Positions 33,596-41,479 of a stretch of 64,000 nucleotides of DNA are shown piece after piece; positions within the stretch are counted from its first letter, which is position 1; every line of letters starts with the position of its first letter. Below the pieces are notes generated by a model. That model did not search any database. It was not told the origin of the DNA and was given only the letters and a program-made list of their open reading frames with translations. Source of the DNA: Defluviibacillus sp043739385 (GTDB taxonomy: Bacteria; Pseudomonadota; Gammaproteobacteria; Burkholderiales; Burkholderiaceae_C); NCBI GenBank assembly GCA_043739385.1, contig JAYUED010000012.1:1-64000 (forward strand), in the 5' to 3' direction. The translations under genes were made by a program, and so were the position numbers.

Positions 33596-35028
33596 ACGGC
33601 GACAGGTTCGCTCAGCGCAGTTTTCTTGGCCAGCGCTTCGAACTGCGGGCCAAAGGGCGGGCGTTTGACGTACCGACCAGCACCGCGCTCAGCCCTTAAA
33701 TCGCCTTGGGCATAAACCACTTTGCCACGACTCAACGTGTGGGTGGGCACGCCTTTGACGGTACGTCCTTCAAAGATGTTGAAGTCACCCAGTGATTTTT
33801 GGGTTTTGACGGAAAGTGTCTTGCTGCCCTCAGGGTCCCACACCACCAAATCCGCATCTGCACCTGCCACCACGCAGCCTTTGCGCGGGTAAATATTGAA
33901 CAGCTTGGCGGCATTGGCCGAGGTGACAGCGACGAACTCGCTGGGGGTCAGCTTGCCCGTGTTGACGCCCGCGTCCCAGATCACTGCCAAGCGCTCTTCC
34001 ACGCCACCGCAGCCGTTAGGGATTTGGGTGAAATCGTTCTTACCCGCCGCTTTTTGCGCGGCACAAAAGGTGCAGTGATCGGTTGCGGTGGTGTGCAGAT
34101 TCCCAGATTGCAGGCCGCGCCAGAGGGCATTTTGGTTCTCTTTGCCTCGGAAGGGCGGGCTCATAACATGACCTGCGGCGTAGGTGAAATCGGCGTTGCG
34201 GTAGACGCTGTCATCCAGCGTCAAATGCCCAGCCAACACCTCGCCATAGACGCGCTGTCCGTTGGCGCGGGCACGGGCGATGGCAGCGGCTGATTCAGCG
34301 CAGGAAACGTGGACGACATAGATCGGCACGTTCAGCACATCAGCAATGGCGATGGCGCGCTGCGCGGCTTCAGCTTCGACAGCCGGCGGGCGTGACAGCG
34401 GGTGCCCTTCAGGGCCGAGGATGCCTTTGGCCTTCATCTCGGCTTGCAGCAAGAACACCAGCTCACCGTTTTCGGCATGGACGGTGGGCATAGCCCCAAG
34501 CTCCAGCGAGCGTTTGAAGCTGTTGACCAGGGTTTCGTCGTTACACATGATGGCGTTTTTGTAGGCCATAAAGTGCTTGAAACTGTTAACGCCCTCATCC
34601 CGTACCAAGGTGCCCATGTCGCGGTGGACGGATTCGTCCCACCACGTGATGGCGACGTGAAAGCTGTAGTCGCTGGCCGCTTTCTCGGCCCAACCACGCC
34701 ACTTTCGGTAGGCGTCAAGGACGGGTTCCAGCGGGTCGGGAATCACGAAGTCGATGATGGTGGTGGTGCCACCGGCCAGTCCGGCTGCGGTGCCGCTGTA
34801 AAAATCGTCCATGGTGGTGGCGCCCATGAAGGGCAGTTGCATGTGCGTGTGCGGGTCGATACCGCCTGGCATGACGTACTGGCCCCCTGCGTCCACGATT
34901 TCTGCGCCTGCGGGGGCCGTGAGGTTGTCGCCCACTTGAGCGATGTGACCGTCGATGCACAACACATCAGCACGGAAGGCACGGTCGGCATTCACCACGG
35001 TGCCGCCTCGGATTAATACTGAAGTCAT
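33586..35028 (-). CDS. hydA: Dihydropyrimidinase
   Basis: Opens the ring of 5,6-dihydrouracil or dihydrothymine to N-carbamoyl-beta-amino acids, the second step of the reductive pathway. 480 residues. Binuclear-metal motifs are GIDPHTHMQLPF, the carbamylated lysine in NSFKHFMAYKNA, VHAENGELV, YVVHVSCAESA and TDHCTFCAAQKAAGKNDF, all intact. The leader between hydA and preA holds a small hairpin (TTACGCCC/GGGCGTAA). Part of the preT-preA-hydA-amidohydrolase-importer operon. Confidence 0.96.
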   Translation of the reverse strand: MTSVLIRGGTVVNADRAFRADVLCIDGHIAQVGDNLTAPAGAEIVDAGGQYVMPGGIDPHTHMQLPFMGATTMDDFYSGTAAGLAGGTTTIIDFVIPDPLEPVLDAYRKWRGWAEKAASDYSFHVAITWWDESVHRDMGTLVRDEGVNSFKHFMAYKNAIMCNDETLVNSFKRSLELGAMPTVHAENGELVFLLQAEMKAKGILGPEGHPLSRPPAVEAEAAQRAIAIADVLNVPIYVVHVSCAESAAAIARARANGQRVYGEVLAGHLTLDDSVYRNADFTYAAGHVMSPPFRGKENQNALWRGLQSGNLHTTATDHCTFCAAQKAAGKNDFTQIPNGCGGVEERLAVIWDAGVNTGKLTPSEFVAVTSANAAKLFNIYPRKGCVVAGADADLVVWDPEGSKTLSVKTQKSLGDFNIFEGRTVKGVPTHTLSRGKVVYAQGDLRAERGAGRYVKRPPFGPQFEALAKKTALSEPVAVAR

Positions 35029-35096
35029 GATTGCTCCTGATTTAGTAGCTTATTACGCCCTACAGATGGGCGTAAAAAATTACTTTGATGCATAAA

Positions 35097-36410
35097 TTAT
35101 GCCGATGTGACTGTCGCCATCGGGTTGTTCACGTGCGTCGTCCAGTCAGCGTGTTTATCGCTGACAACCCGGCCTGTGCGCAAGTCTTTTTCACCAGGTT
35201 GCAAATCGCGCAGGCTGATGCACTCGGGTACAGGGCAGACCAACACGCACAGGTTGCAGCCCACGCACTCGTCTTCCATCACCTCAAAGTGGCGTTTGCC
35301 GTTCTTCATTTTGGTGATCGCTTGGTGCGAGGTGTCTTCGCAGGCGATGTGGCAGCGGCCGCACGAGATGCAAGCGTCTTGGTTAATGACGGCTTTGCTG
35401 ATGTGGTTGAGGTTGAGGTTCTTCCAGTCCGTCACGGTTTTGACGGCGCGGCCCCGGAAGTCTTCGATGCTGGTGAAGCCCTTGCTGTCCATGTAGTTCG
35501 ACAAGCCATCGGCCATCTCCTGCACGATTTTGAAACCAAAAGTCATGGCTGCAGTGCAGACCTGCACGTTGCCTGCACCGAGCGCTATGTAATCGAGAGC
35601 ATCGCGCCAATTACCTACACCGCCTATGCCACTGATGGGCAGTCCTGCAGTCAACGGATCGCGGGCAATCTCGGCCACCATGTTCAGTGCGATGGGCTTC
35701 ACCGCCGGCCCGCAGTAGCCGCCATGCGAACCCATGCCGCCAGTCGTGGGGCTCATCAGCAGGGTATCGGGGTCTACGCCGATGATGGAATTGATGGTGT
35801 TGATGAGCGACACCGCATCCGCCCCGCCGCGTTTGGCAGCCCGCGCAGGCAGGCGCACGTCGGTAATGTTGGGCGTTAGTTTGACGATAACGGGCAGTTT
35901 GGAATACTGCTTGCACCAGGCGGTCACCATCTCGATGTACTCAGGCACCTGGCCGACTGCCGCGCCCATGCCACGTTCGCTCATACCGTGAGGGCAACCG
36001 AAGTTGAGCTCAATGCCGTCGCAACCCGTGTCTTCAACGCGCGGCAAAATCGCTCGCCATGCTTTCTCTTCGCAAGGCACCATCAGGGACACGATCATCG
36101 CGCGGTCAGGCCAGTCGCGCTTGACCTGGGTGATTTCCTTCAGGTTCAGCTCCAAATCGCGGTCGGTAATCAGCTCGATGTTGTTGAAGCCCAGCATCCG
36201 TCGGTCGCTGGACATCAGCGCCCCATAACGGGGTCCGTTGACATTGACAACAGGTGGCCCCGCCTCACCCAGCGTCTTCCAGACCACACCGCCCCAGCCC
36301 GCCTCGAAGGCACGGATGACGTTGTAGGCCTTGTCGGTGGGCGGCGCAGACGCGAGCCAGAAGGGGTTAGGGGAGGTGATACCGGCGAAAGTGGTGGTGA
36401 GGTTGGCCAT
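35097..36410 (-). CDS. preA: NAD-dependent dihydropyrimidine dehydrogenase, PreA subunit
   Basis: Catalytic FMN/iron-sulfur subunit that reduces uracil or thymine to the 5,6-dihydro form with PreT. 437 residues: dihydroorotate-dehydrogenase-like barrel (LTTTFAGITSPNPFWLASAP; GIELNFGCPHGMSERGMGA with the catalytic Cys) followed by two 4Fe-4S motifs, CISCGRCHIACEDT and CVGCNLCVLVCPVPEC. ATG at 36410 (MANLTTTF) has GGAG seven bases upstream; the longer frame overlaps preT. Thirteen bases after preT. Confidence 0.96.
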   Translation of the reverse strand: MANLTTTFAGITSPNPFWLASAPPTDKAYNVIRAFEAGWGGVVWKTLGEAGPPVVNVNGPRYGALMSSDRRMLGFNNIELITDRDLELNLKEITQVKRDWPDRAMIVSLMVPCEEKAWRAILPRVEDTGCDGIELNFGCPHGMSERGMGAAVGQVPEYIEMVTAWCKQYSKLPVIVKLTPNITDVRLPARAAKRGGADAVSLINTINSIIGVDPDTLLMSPTTGGMGSHGGYCGPAVKPIALNMVAEIARDPLTAGLPISGIGGVGNWRDALDYIALGAGNVQVCTAAMTFGFKIVQEMADGLSNYMDSKGFTSIEDFRGRAVKTVTDWKNLNLNHISKAVINQDACISCGRCHIACEDTSHQAITKMKNGKRHFEVMEDECVGCNLCVLVCPVPECISLRDLQPGEKDLRTGRVVSDKHADWTTHVNNPMATVTSA

Positions 36411-36423
36411 GAGTTGCTCCGAA

Positions 36424-37779
36424 TCAGTATGCAGCGAAGGTGTGGTGGATGGCGTATGCAGAACGCTTGCCGTGGTCAACGGCTTCCACCGTTAAATCCT
36501 GCCCCCCAGCGCGGCAATCGCCACCGGCCCAGACGCTAGGCAGGTTGGTTTTTCCAGCTTTATCGGTGGCGATGCGGCCACTTGTCAGCATGAGACCGGT
36601 GTCAGCGAGCACGCCACTGTCGGTTTTCTGGCCAATGGCTTTGAACACCATGTCAGCGTCAAAAGTTTCTGTGCTGCTATCCACACGGGTAAATTTCACG
36701 GCGGCGACTGAACCGTCCACGCCCAGTATTTCCTGGGGCGACAAGCCGTGGTGAATGTTGACGCCATGCGTCAGCGCCCAATCTTGCTCAGCCTTCGAAG
36801 CAGACATAGATTCTGGCCCGCGTCGGTACACCAAATGCACCGTCTGTGCGCCCAGCAGCTTGGCCTGCACCGCTGCGTCCACGGCCGTCATGCCGCCACC
36901 GATGACGACAACGCGACGACCTATCGGCAACGTCGCCACGTCAGGGGACTGGCGCAGCTCAGCGATAAAGTCCACCGCGCTACGCACGCCGCTCAAGGCC
37001 TCGCCGGGGATATTCAAAGCGGCAACGGTGCTCAGGCCCAGGCCCAAAAACACGGCGTCGAAGCTGCTACTGAGGGCCTTCAAACTACCGCCCCCAGTAA
37101 AGTGCCAACCGTGGGCAATGCTGATGCCACCGATGGCCAGCAACCAGTCCAGCTCTTGCTGCGCGAAATCTCCAGTGGTTTTGTAGCTGGCGAGGCCGTA
37201 TTCGTTCAACCCCCCAGCCTTAGGCCGTGCTTCATGGATTACCACGTCGTGACCCAAGCGGGCCAAGGTATGTGCACAAGCCAAGCCCGCCGGGCCGGAG
37301 CCGACAACCGCAATGCGTTTGCCTGTGGGCGCGGCACGGGTGAACAACTGCGGCTGTTCACTGTGCATAAGCGCATCGACGGCGTGGCGTTGCAAGCGGC
37401 CAATGGCGATGGGCTGGTCTTGCTGCGTATTGCGCACACACACCTGTTCGCACAGCACCTCAGTGGGGCAAACGCGGGCGCACATGCCCCCTAGCGGGTT
37501 GGATTCCAAAATAGTGCGCGCCGCACCACGCAGATTGCCGTCGGCAATGCGCTTGATAAAGCTGGGCACGTCAATGTCGGTGGGGCACGCCTGCTGGCAA
37601 GGCGCGTCAAAGCAGTACAAACAACGCTCAGCCTCCAGCATGGCCTGCGAGGCGGTGAGAGGTGGCGTGGCATCCGCGAAGTTGTGCGCGTATTGCACTG
37701 ATGTGAGGCGCCCCGCACGAATATCGGGGGAAATATCGAGGGATGTGTCGATGGTTGTTTCGCTGGAGAAGGCAGTCAC
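36424..37779 (-). CDS. preT: NAD-dependent dihydropyrimidine dehydrogenase, PreT subunit
   Basis: NADH-oxidising flavin/iron-sulfur subunit that passes electrons to PreA. About 451 residues. N-terminal cysteine clusters CLYCFDAPCQQACPTDID and CARVCPTEVLCEQVC are followed by two Rossmann motifs, VVGSGPAGLACAHTLARLG and VVIGGGMTAVDAA. I choose GTG at 37779: it has a strong AAAGGAG six bases upstream, gives an N-terminus close in length to E. coli PreT, and leaves room for a promoter whose -35 lies in the RutR-like operator. An ATG at 37824 would fall inside that promoter. First gene of the operon. Confidence 0.92.
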   Translation of the reverse strand: MTAFSSETTIDTSLDISPDIRAGRLTSVQYAHNFADATPPLTASQAMLEAERCLYCFDAPCQQACPTDIDVPSFIKRIADGNLRGAARTILESNPLGGMCARVCPTEVLCEQVCVRNTQQDQPIAIGRLQRHAVDALMHSEQPQLFTRAAPTGKRIAVVGSGPAGLACAHTLARLGHDVVIHEARPKAGGLNEYGLASYKTTGDFAQQELDWLLAIGGISIAHGWHFTGGGSLKALSSSFDAVFLGLGLSTVAALNIPGEALSGVRSAVDFIAELRQSPDVATLPIGRRVVVIGGGMTAVDAAVQAKLLGAQTVHLVYRRGPESMSASKAEQDWALTHGVNIHHGLSPQEILGVDGSVAAVKFTRVDSSTETFDADMVFKAIGQKTDSGVLADTGLMLTSGRIATDKAGKTNLPSVWAGGDCRAGGQDLTVEAVDHGKRSAYAIHHTFAAY

Positions 37780-37819
37780 GTGAGCTCCTTTCAACGCCGC
37801 TGCACTGGACAGGGGCAGA

Positions 37820-37847
37820 ATCATTGAATTCCTGACCAAATGGTCAA
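37820..37847 (-). promoter_or_regulatory. Predicted preT promoter overlapping a RutR-type operator
   Basis: On the minus strand, TTGACC (37847-37842) and AATGAT (37825-37820) are separated by 16 bases, a plausible sigma-70 -35/-10 pair that would start transcription about 33 bases before the GTG. The -35 is part of the operator at 37832-37847. Confidence 0.5.
37832..37847. promoter_or_regulatory. RutR-type operator upstream of preT
   Basis: CTGACCAAATGGTCAA matches 13 of the 14 specified positions of the E. coli RutR consensus TTGACCAnnTGGTCAA. A rutR-like gene lies 14 kb away in the window, and the operon encodes the pathway whose substrates (uracil, thymine) are RutR ligands. Confidence 0.8.
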
Positions 37848-37979
37848 GTTATGACAACGATAGAGCAATCAGCGTGCCAGGCACATAGGGATTAACCGGG
37901 GGTGGGACCCGAAATATGGTTCATCGCCAGCTTCGCGTTAAAGCCTTGTAGGGCACATTACCAGCAGAAATTTCATACC

Positions 37980-38023
37980 AAATAGCTTGCTTGCTTAATA
38001 TTCATATTCAAAGTTAGCTATTT
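37980..38023. repeat. Inverted repeat between preT and the fusion gene
   Basis: AAATAGCT (37980-37987) and AGCTATTT (38016-38023) form an 8-bp stem with a 28-base AT-rich loop, just downstream of the fusion gene in the direction of transcription. Not a classic terminator. The rest of 37848-38034 shows nothing else I can name. Confidence 0.35.
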
Positions 38024-38034
38024 ATTCAGTAGCA

Positions 38035-40236
38035 TCAAGCCACCCAACGCTCATCACCCACCACACCCCGAACAGCCCTCCCTCGGAACTGGTTGTTCAG
38101 CGTCAGCGTCAAGCAATACGCCGCACCACCCGACCGGTTGAACGACCCTAACGGCACCACGTGCACGCAGTAGCCCCGCGATTCCAGTTGCGCACGCAAT
38201 GTGGAGGAGCAATGGCACATCACCACATTGCGCCCGATGCAGACCGAATTCACCCCCAAATGCTCCGCGTCTTCCAGCGTGGCGGTGATGAGCTGGGTGC
38301 CCACCACCGTTTGGATTTGCGCCCGACCCGTTGCGGTAAAGGCGTGCGGGTGGTAAATCACCTCGCCGCCTGACAGAAGGCAAAAGCAGGTGTCGAGGTG
38401 ATAAAAGCGCGGATCTATCAGTTCTAGGGCCAGTGTGGGCAGGCCAAAAACCTGCTCAATCGTGCGGCTGGCTTGCAGACTGGAACGCTGACCGTAACCT
38501 GTCCACATTACCCCACGTCCAGCGTCAAAAATCGCGTCACCGGCGCCCTCGAAAGCGACACCTTCGGGGGTGCGGTGCAGGCTGTCTACCTCGTCATTCA
38601 GACGCAGTTGCTCGAACATCTGTTGGTCGAAGACTTCTTCCCCGGCACGCTCGGCATTACGGTACCGCGCCAACAGCACTTTGCCGTCCAGCACCACGGC
38701 ACAGTTGGCAGTGAACACCAAATCGGGCCAGCCTTTGGCGGCGGGTTTGACAGTGACTTGGGCTCCCAGCTTTTCGTAGGTGGATTTGAGCCCGAGCCAG
38801 CCGATTTGGGCGTCGCGGCTCAGGCGCTTGGCGTCCAGCGACCACGCGGCGGGCTGCATCCAGGGGTTGATGGCATAGGCGACCTCGAAGTAGTCAGGTG
38901 GGCTCATCAGCAACTGGGGAACCGTGACGGGCGTTACTTGCATGGTGCCTGAGGGAGTCACATTTGCTACTGAATTAATAGCTACTTGTGCAGATGCAAT
39001 ATCCACTACAGCCCGAAAAGCTTTCAAAGCCCGGTCAATTAACACCCGCGTGATCGTCAGCGGTGGGGCGAAGCGGATCACTGTCTCATGGGTTTCTTTG
39101 GACAACACTCCCTGCCGAGCGAGTTGCTCGACAAGGTGACGGGCACTGGCAAAGGCGGGGTCAATATCCACACCCACCCACAGGCCACGGCCCCGCACAG
39201 CGCGGATCAGCGGGGATTCGATGGCTTGCAAACCGGCCAGCAGGTACTCACCCAGCGCTGCGCTGCGGGCCACCAAGTTTTCATCTTCCATCACGCGCAA
39301 GGCTTCCAAGCCCACAGCTGCAGCGAGTGCATTGCCGCCAAAAGTAGAGCCGTGGCTGCCGGGGTTGAACACATCCATCACCGCATCGTTCGCCAAAAAC
39401 GCGCTGACAGGCAGCAGCCCTCCGCCCAGCGCTTTACCCAATATCAGCGCGTCGGGGCGGATGCCTTCGTGCTCGAACGCGAACCAGCGCCCGGTACGGC
39501 CCAGGCCCGCTTGCACTTCGTCGTCAATTAGCAGAATGTTGTGCTGCGTACACCAATCGCGAAGCTCGGCAAAGAAGCCCACAGGCGGCAGCACGATACC
39601 GGCTTCACCCTGGATTGGCTCGATCAGCACTGCGCAAGTATTGGCCGTGGTGGCAGCGCGCACGCTGGCCATGTCGCCGAAATCGAAGAAAGCAAAACCG
39701 GGGGTGAACGGGCCAAAGCCATCGCGGTAGTCCGCCTCGCTGGACGCGCTGATGACGGTGGTGGTGCGGCCATGGAAGTTGTTGCGAGCCACCAGAATTT
39801 GCGCTTGGCCATCGGCAATGCCTTTGACGCGGTAGCCCCAGCGGCGGGCGCACTTGATTGCGGTTTCTACCGCCTCTGCGCCAGTATTCATAGGCAAAGC
39901 ACGATCAAACCCAGCTATTTCACACAGCTTTTGCAAGAACGGCCCCAGCGTGGTGCCGTGGTAAGCCCGGGAGGTGACAGCCACTTTGCCCAGTTGCACC
40001 TGCGCTGCCGCGACCAGACGCGGGTGCAAATGGCCATGACTAACTGCCGAATACGCACTCATCATGTCGAGGTATTCACGGCCCTCCACGTCCCACACAA
40101 GGCAATCCAGTGCGTGGTCTACGACGACGGGAATGGGATGGTAGTTTTTGGCACAAAATTGAGCTTCTGTGGCTATGAATTGAGTGGTGGTAGTTGCGAT
40201 TTTTGCTGTGATTTTTACAGCGATATTTGAGGCCAT
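38035..40236 (-). CDS. Fusion of ornithine aminotransferase with an arginine-dihydrolase-like (amidinotransferase-fold) domain
   Basis: 733 residues. Residues about 20-405 are a complete class III ornithine-oxo-acid aminotransferase: MNTGAEAVETAIKCARRWGY, DDEVQAGLGRTGRW and the PLP lysine near 268 in LILGKALGGG. Residues about 443-733 are a GME-fold hydrolase like the arginine dihydrolase domain of cyanobacterial ArgZ/AgrE: MSPPDYFEVAYAINPWM, DLVFTANCAVV (Asn near 506), EGAGDAIFD, FYHLDTCFCLL (His near 611) and SGGAAYCLTL (nucleophilic Cys near 707). Together they could convert arginine to ornithine plus ammonia and CO2, then to glutamate semialdehyde. ATG at 40236 has AGGAG upstream. The linker (about 405-425) is encoded by repeat-like DNA. 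An Lrp regulator gene lies upstream on the same strand. Function inferred. Confidence 0.85.
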   Translation of the reverse strand: MASNIAVKITAKIATTTTQFIATEAQFCAKNYHPIPVVVDHALDCLVWDVEGREYLDMMSAYSAVSHGHLHPRLVAAAQVQLGKVAVTSRAYHGTTLGPFLQKLCEIAGFDRALPMNTGAEAVETAIKCARRWGYRVKGIADGQAQILVARNNFHGRTTTVISASSEADYRDGFGPFTPGFAFFDFGDMASVRAATTANTCAVLIEPIQGEAGIVLPPVGFFAELRDWCTQHNILLIDDEVQAGLGRTGRWFAFEHEGIRPDALILGKALGGGLLPVSAFLANDAVMDVFNPGSHGSTFGGNALAAAVGLEALRVMEDENLVARSAALGEYLLAGLQAIESPLIRAVRGRGLWVGVDIDPAFASARHLVEQLARQGVLSKETHETVIRFAPPLTITRVLIDRALKAFRAVVDIASAQVAINSVANVTPSGTMQVTPVTVPQLLMSPPDYFEVAYAINPWMQPAAWSLDAKRLSRDAQIGWLGLKSTYEKLGAQVTVKPAAKGWPDLVFTANCAVVLDGKVLLARYRNAERAGEEVFDQQMFEQLRLNDEVDSLHRTPEGVAFEGAGDAIFDAGRGVMWTGYGQRSSLQASRTIEQVFGLPTLALELIDPRFYHLDTCFCLLSGGEVIYHPHAFTATGRAQIQTVVGTQLITATLEDAEHLGVNSVCIGRNVVMCHCSSTLRAQLESRGYCVHVVPLGSFNRSGGAAYCLTLTLNNQFRGRAVRGVVGDERWVA
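38966..39020. repeat. Dispersed-repeat-like sequence encoding the interdomain linker
   Basis: The order GAATTAATAGCTACTTGTGC, then AGATGCAATATCCACTACAG, then CCCGAAAAG closely resembles the short repeat (ATAGCTGCTTGCGCAGG ... AAGCGCTAGAGGCC) I recall scattered through Comamonadaceae genomes. It is more AT-rich than its surroundings and lies exactly between the two enzyme domains, in frame. Confidence 0.45.
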
Positions 40237-40369
40237 GAGAATGCTCCTGAGTTGGAACAAGTCTAGGCCTGGGGCCTGCCTCACCGTAGTCGAATAGGGG
40301 CGTTCTGGTGGCGGTTTCGGTAGGAATAGAGCAAGAGAACTACCGAATCGGCAGTGACCAGGAAGCAAC

Positions 40370-40840
40370 TTACCCTTTGGGCAACGGAAACCCCGTGAAC
40401 TCCTTCACCGTCGCCAGCTCGATGTTCGTCACTATCTTTTCTACACCGAGCGCCACATCGTCCAACCATGCGCTGATTAGCGCGTGGTAACGGAGCAAAT
40501 CGGGACAGGCGACGCGCACGAGGTAGTCGTAACGGCCGCTGATGACGTAGCAGGCGGCTACCTCCAGTGTGGTCGCCATGCGATGTTCAAACTGCTGCAC
40601 CATGGCTTGACGTTGGTCTTTGAGTGCAATTTCGGCGAAAACTGAAATGTGCTCGCCCAGGGCTGCGCGGTTTACCAGAGCACGGTAGCCTTGGATGATG
40701 CCTTGCGCTTCGAGCTGGCGCACACGGTTGAGCGTGGCACGGGGCGAGAGGTGGATGGCTTCGGACAGAGCTTGCACGGTAGCGCGGCCGTCCTCTTGCA
40801 ACAGCGCCAGCAGGTGGAGGTTGGCGCGGTCAAGTTGCAT
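40370..40840 (-). CDS. Lrp/AsnC-family transcriptional regulator
   Basis: 156 residues. N-terminal helix-turn-helix (LDRANLHLLALLQEDGRATV, then EAIHLSPRATLNRVRQLEAQG) and a C-terminal RAM ligand-binding domain (VAACYVISGRYDYLVRVACP). Members often respond to amino acids and control their catabolism. Lies 133 bases upstream of the fusion gene on the same strand, so arginine/ornithine control of that gene is likely but not shown. Confidence 0.92.
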   Translation of the reverse strand: MQLDRANLHLLALLQEDGRATVQALSEAIHLSPRATLNRVRQLEAQGIIQGYRALVNRAALGEHISVFAEIALKDQRQAMVQQFEHRMATTLEVAACYVISGRYDYLVRVACPDLLRYHALISAWLDDVALGVEKIVTNIELATVKEFTGFPLPKG

Positions 40841-40861
40841 GAAAGTCGGATTGAAGCGGGG

Positions 40862-40893
40862 GTCTTACGACTTAAAAGTCTTACAACTCTTTG
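40862..40893. repeat. 16-bp imperfect direct repeat at the lptE stop codon
   Basis: gtcttacgacttaaaa and gtcttacaactctttg lie end to end; the lptE stop (40881-40883) is in the second unit. About 10 of 16 positions match, so this is a weak case. Confidence 0.35.
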
Positions 40894-41429
40894 ACCGCAG
40901 CCAAGCGGCGCATCAACTGCTGCACGATGTCGCTTTGCATGTCGCGGTAGAGCAGCGCTTCTTCGGCTTCTTTGGACAGCACCACAGTTTCGTTAAAACT
41001 GATATCGCGCTGCTGCAAAATTTCAGCATCGGGAATCAAATCCTTGCCGTCGGGCGTACGCAGGCGAAAGCGAAAGCGAAAGCGCAGCTGGAATTCGCGC
41101 ACTTGGCCCGACGCATTCAGACCGACGACGACTTTCTCACGGGTCTCACCAAGCACGTCCAAGATGACCTGGGCGGTAGCCTGCTGAGTGGCGTCCAGCA
41201 CCTGCACATTGGCGTTGGACGCGATATTGCGCCGCACCTCATTGCCCAAAGCGGAATTGGGCGCGAAGCCGAGGTAAATGCGGCTGAAGGCGAAGTTGGG
41301 CGCTCCGCGCAGCTTGAAGCCACAGCCGGCGAGCATTCCCACCGCTGCGAAACTAGCAACGGCACCAGCGGCTTGGAGAAGATGGCGGCGCGACATAGAG
41401 TGGCGTGGAGAACTGCGTGGCAGTGGCAT
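40881..41429 (-). CDS. lptE: LPS assembly lipoprotein LptE
   Basis: Outer-membrane lipoprotein plug of the LptD translocon that delivers LPS to the cell surface. About 182 residues; signal peptide with RRHLLQAAG and lipobox MLAGC, then GFKLRGAPNFAFSRIYLG, the family start. A short hexamer repeat gives FRFRFRLR in the middle. ATG at 41429 is chosen (GAGG upstream); ATG 41396 is possible. Lies 35 bases downstream of leuS. The holA gene that commonly follows lptE is not present here. Confidence 0.88.
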   Translation of the reverse strand: MPLPRSSPRHSMSRRHLLQAAGAVASFAAVGMLAGCGFKLRGAPNFAFSRIYLGFAPNSALGNEVRRNIASNANVQVLDATQQATAQVILDVLGETREKVVVGLNASGQVREFQLRFRFRFRLRTPDGKDLIPDAEILQQRDISFNETVVLSKEAEEALLYRDMQSDIVQQLMRRLAAVKEL

Positions 41430-41446
41430 AGTCAATCTGGCCTCAA

Positions 41447-41479
41447 ATAATGATCGGATAGTGATCAAATAACGATATT
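41447..41479. repeat. 11-bp tandem repeat over the leuS stop codon
   Basis: Units ataatgatcgg, atagtgatcaa, ataacgatatt run end to end; the leuS stop (TCA on the + strand, 41465-41467) lies in the middle unit. Confidence 0.6.
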
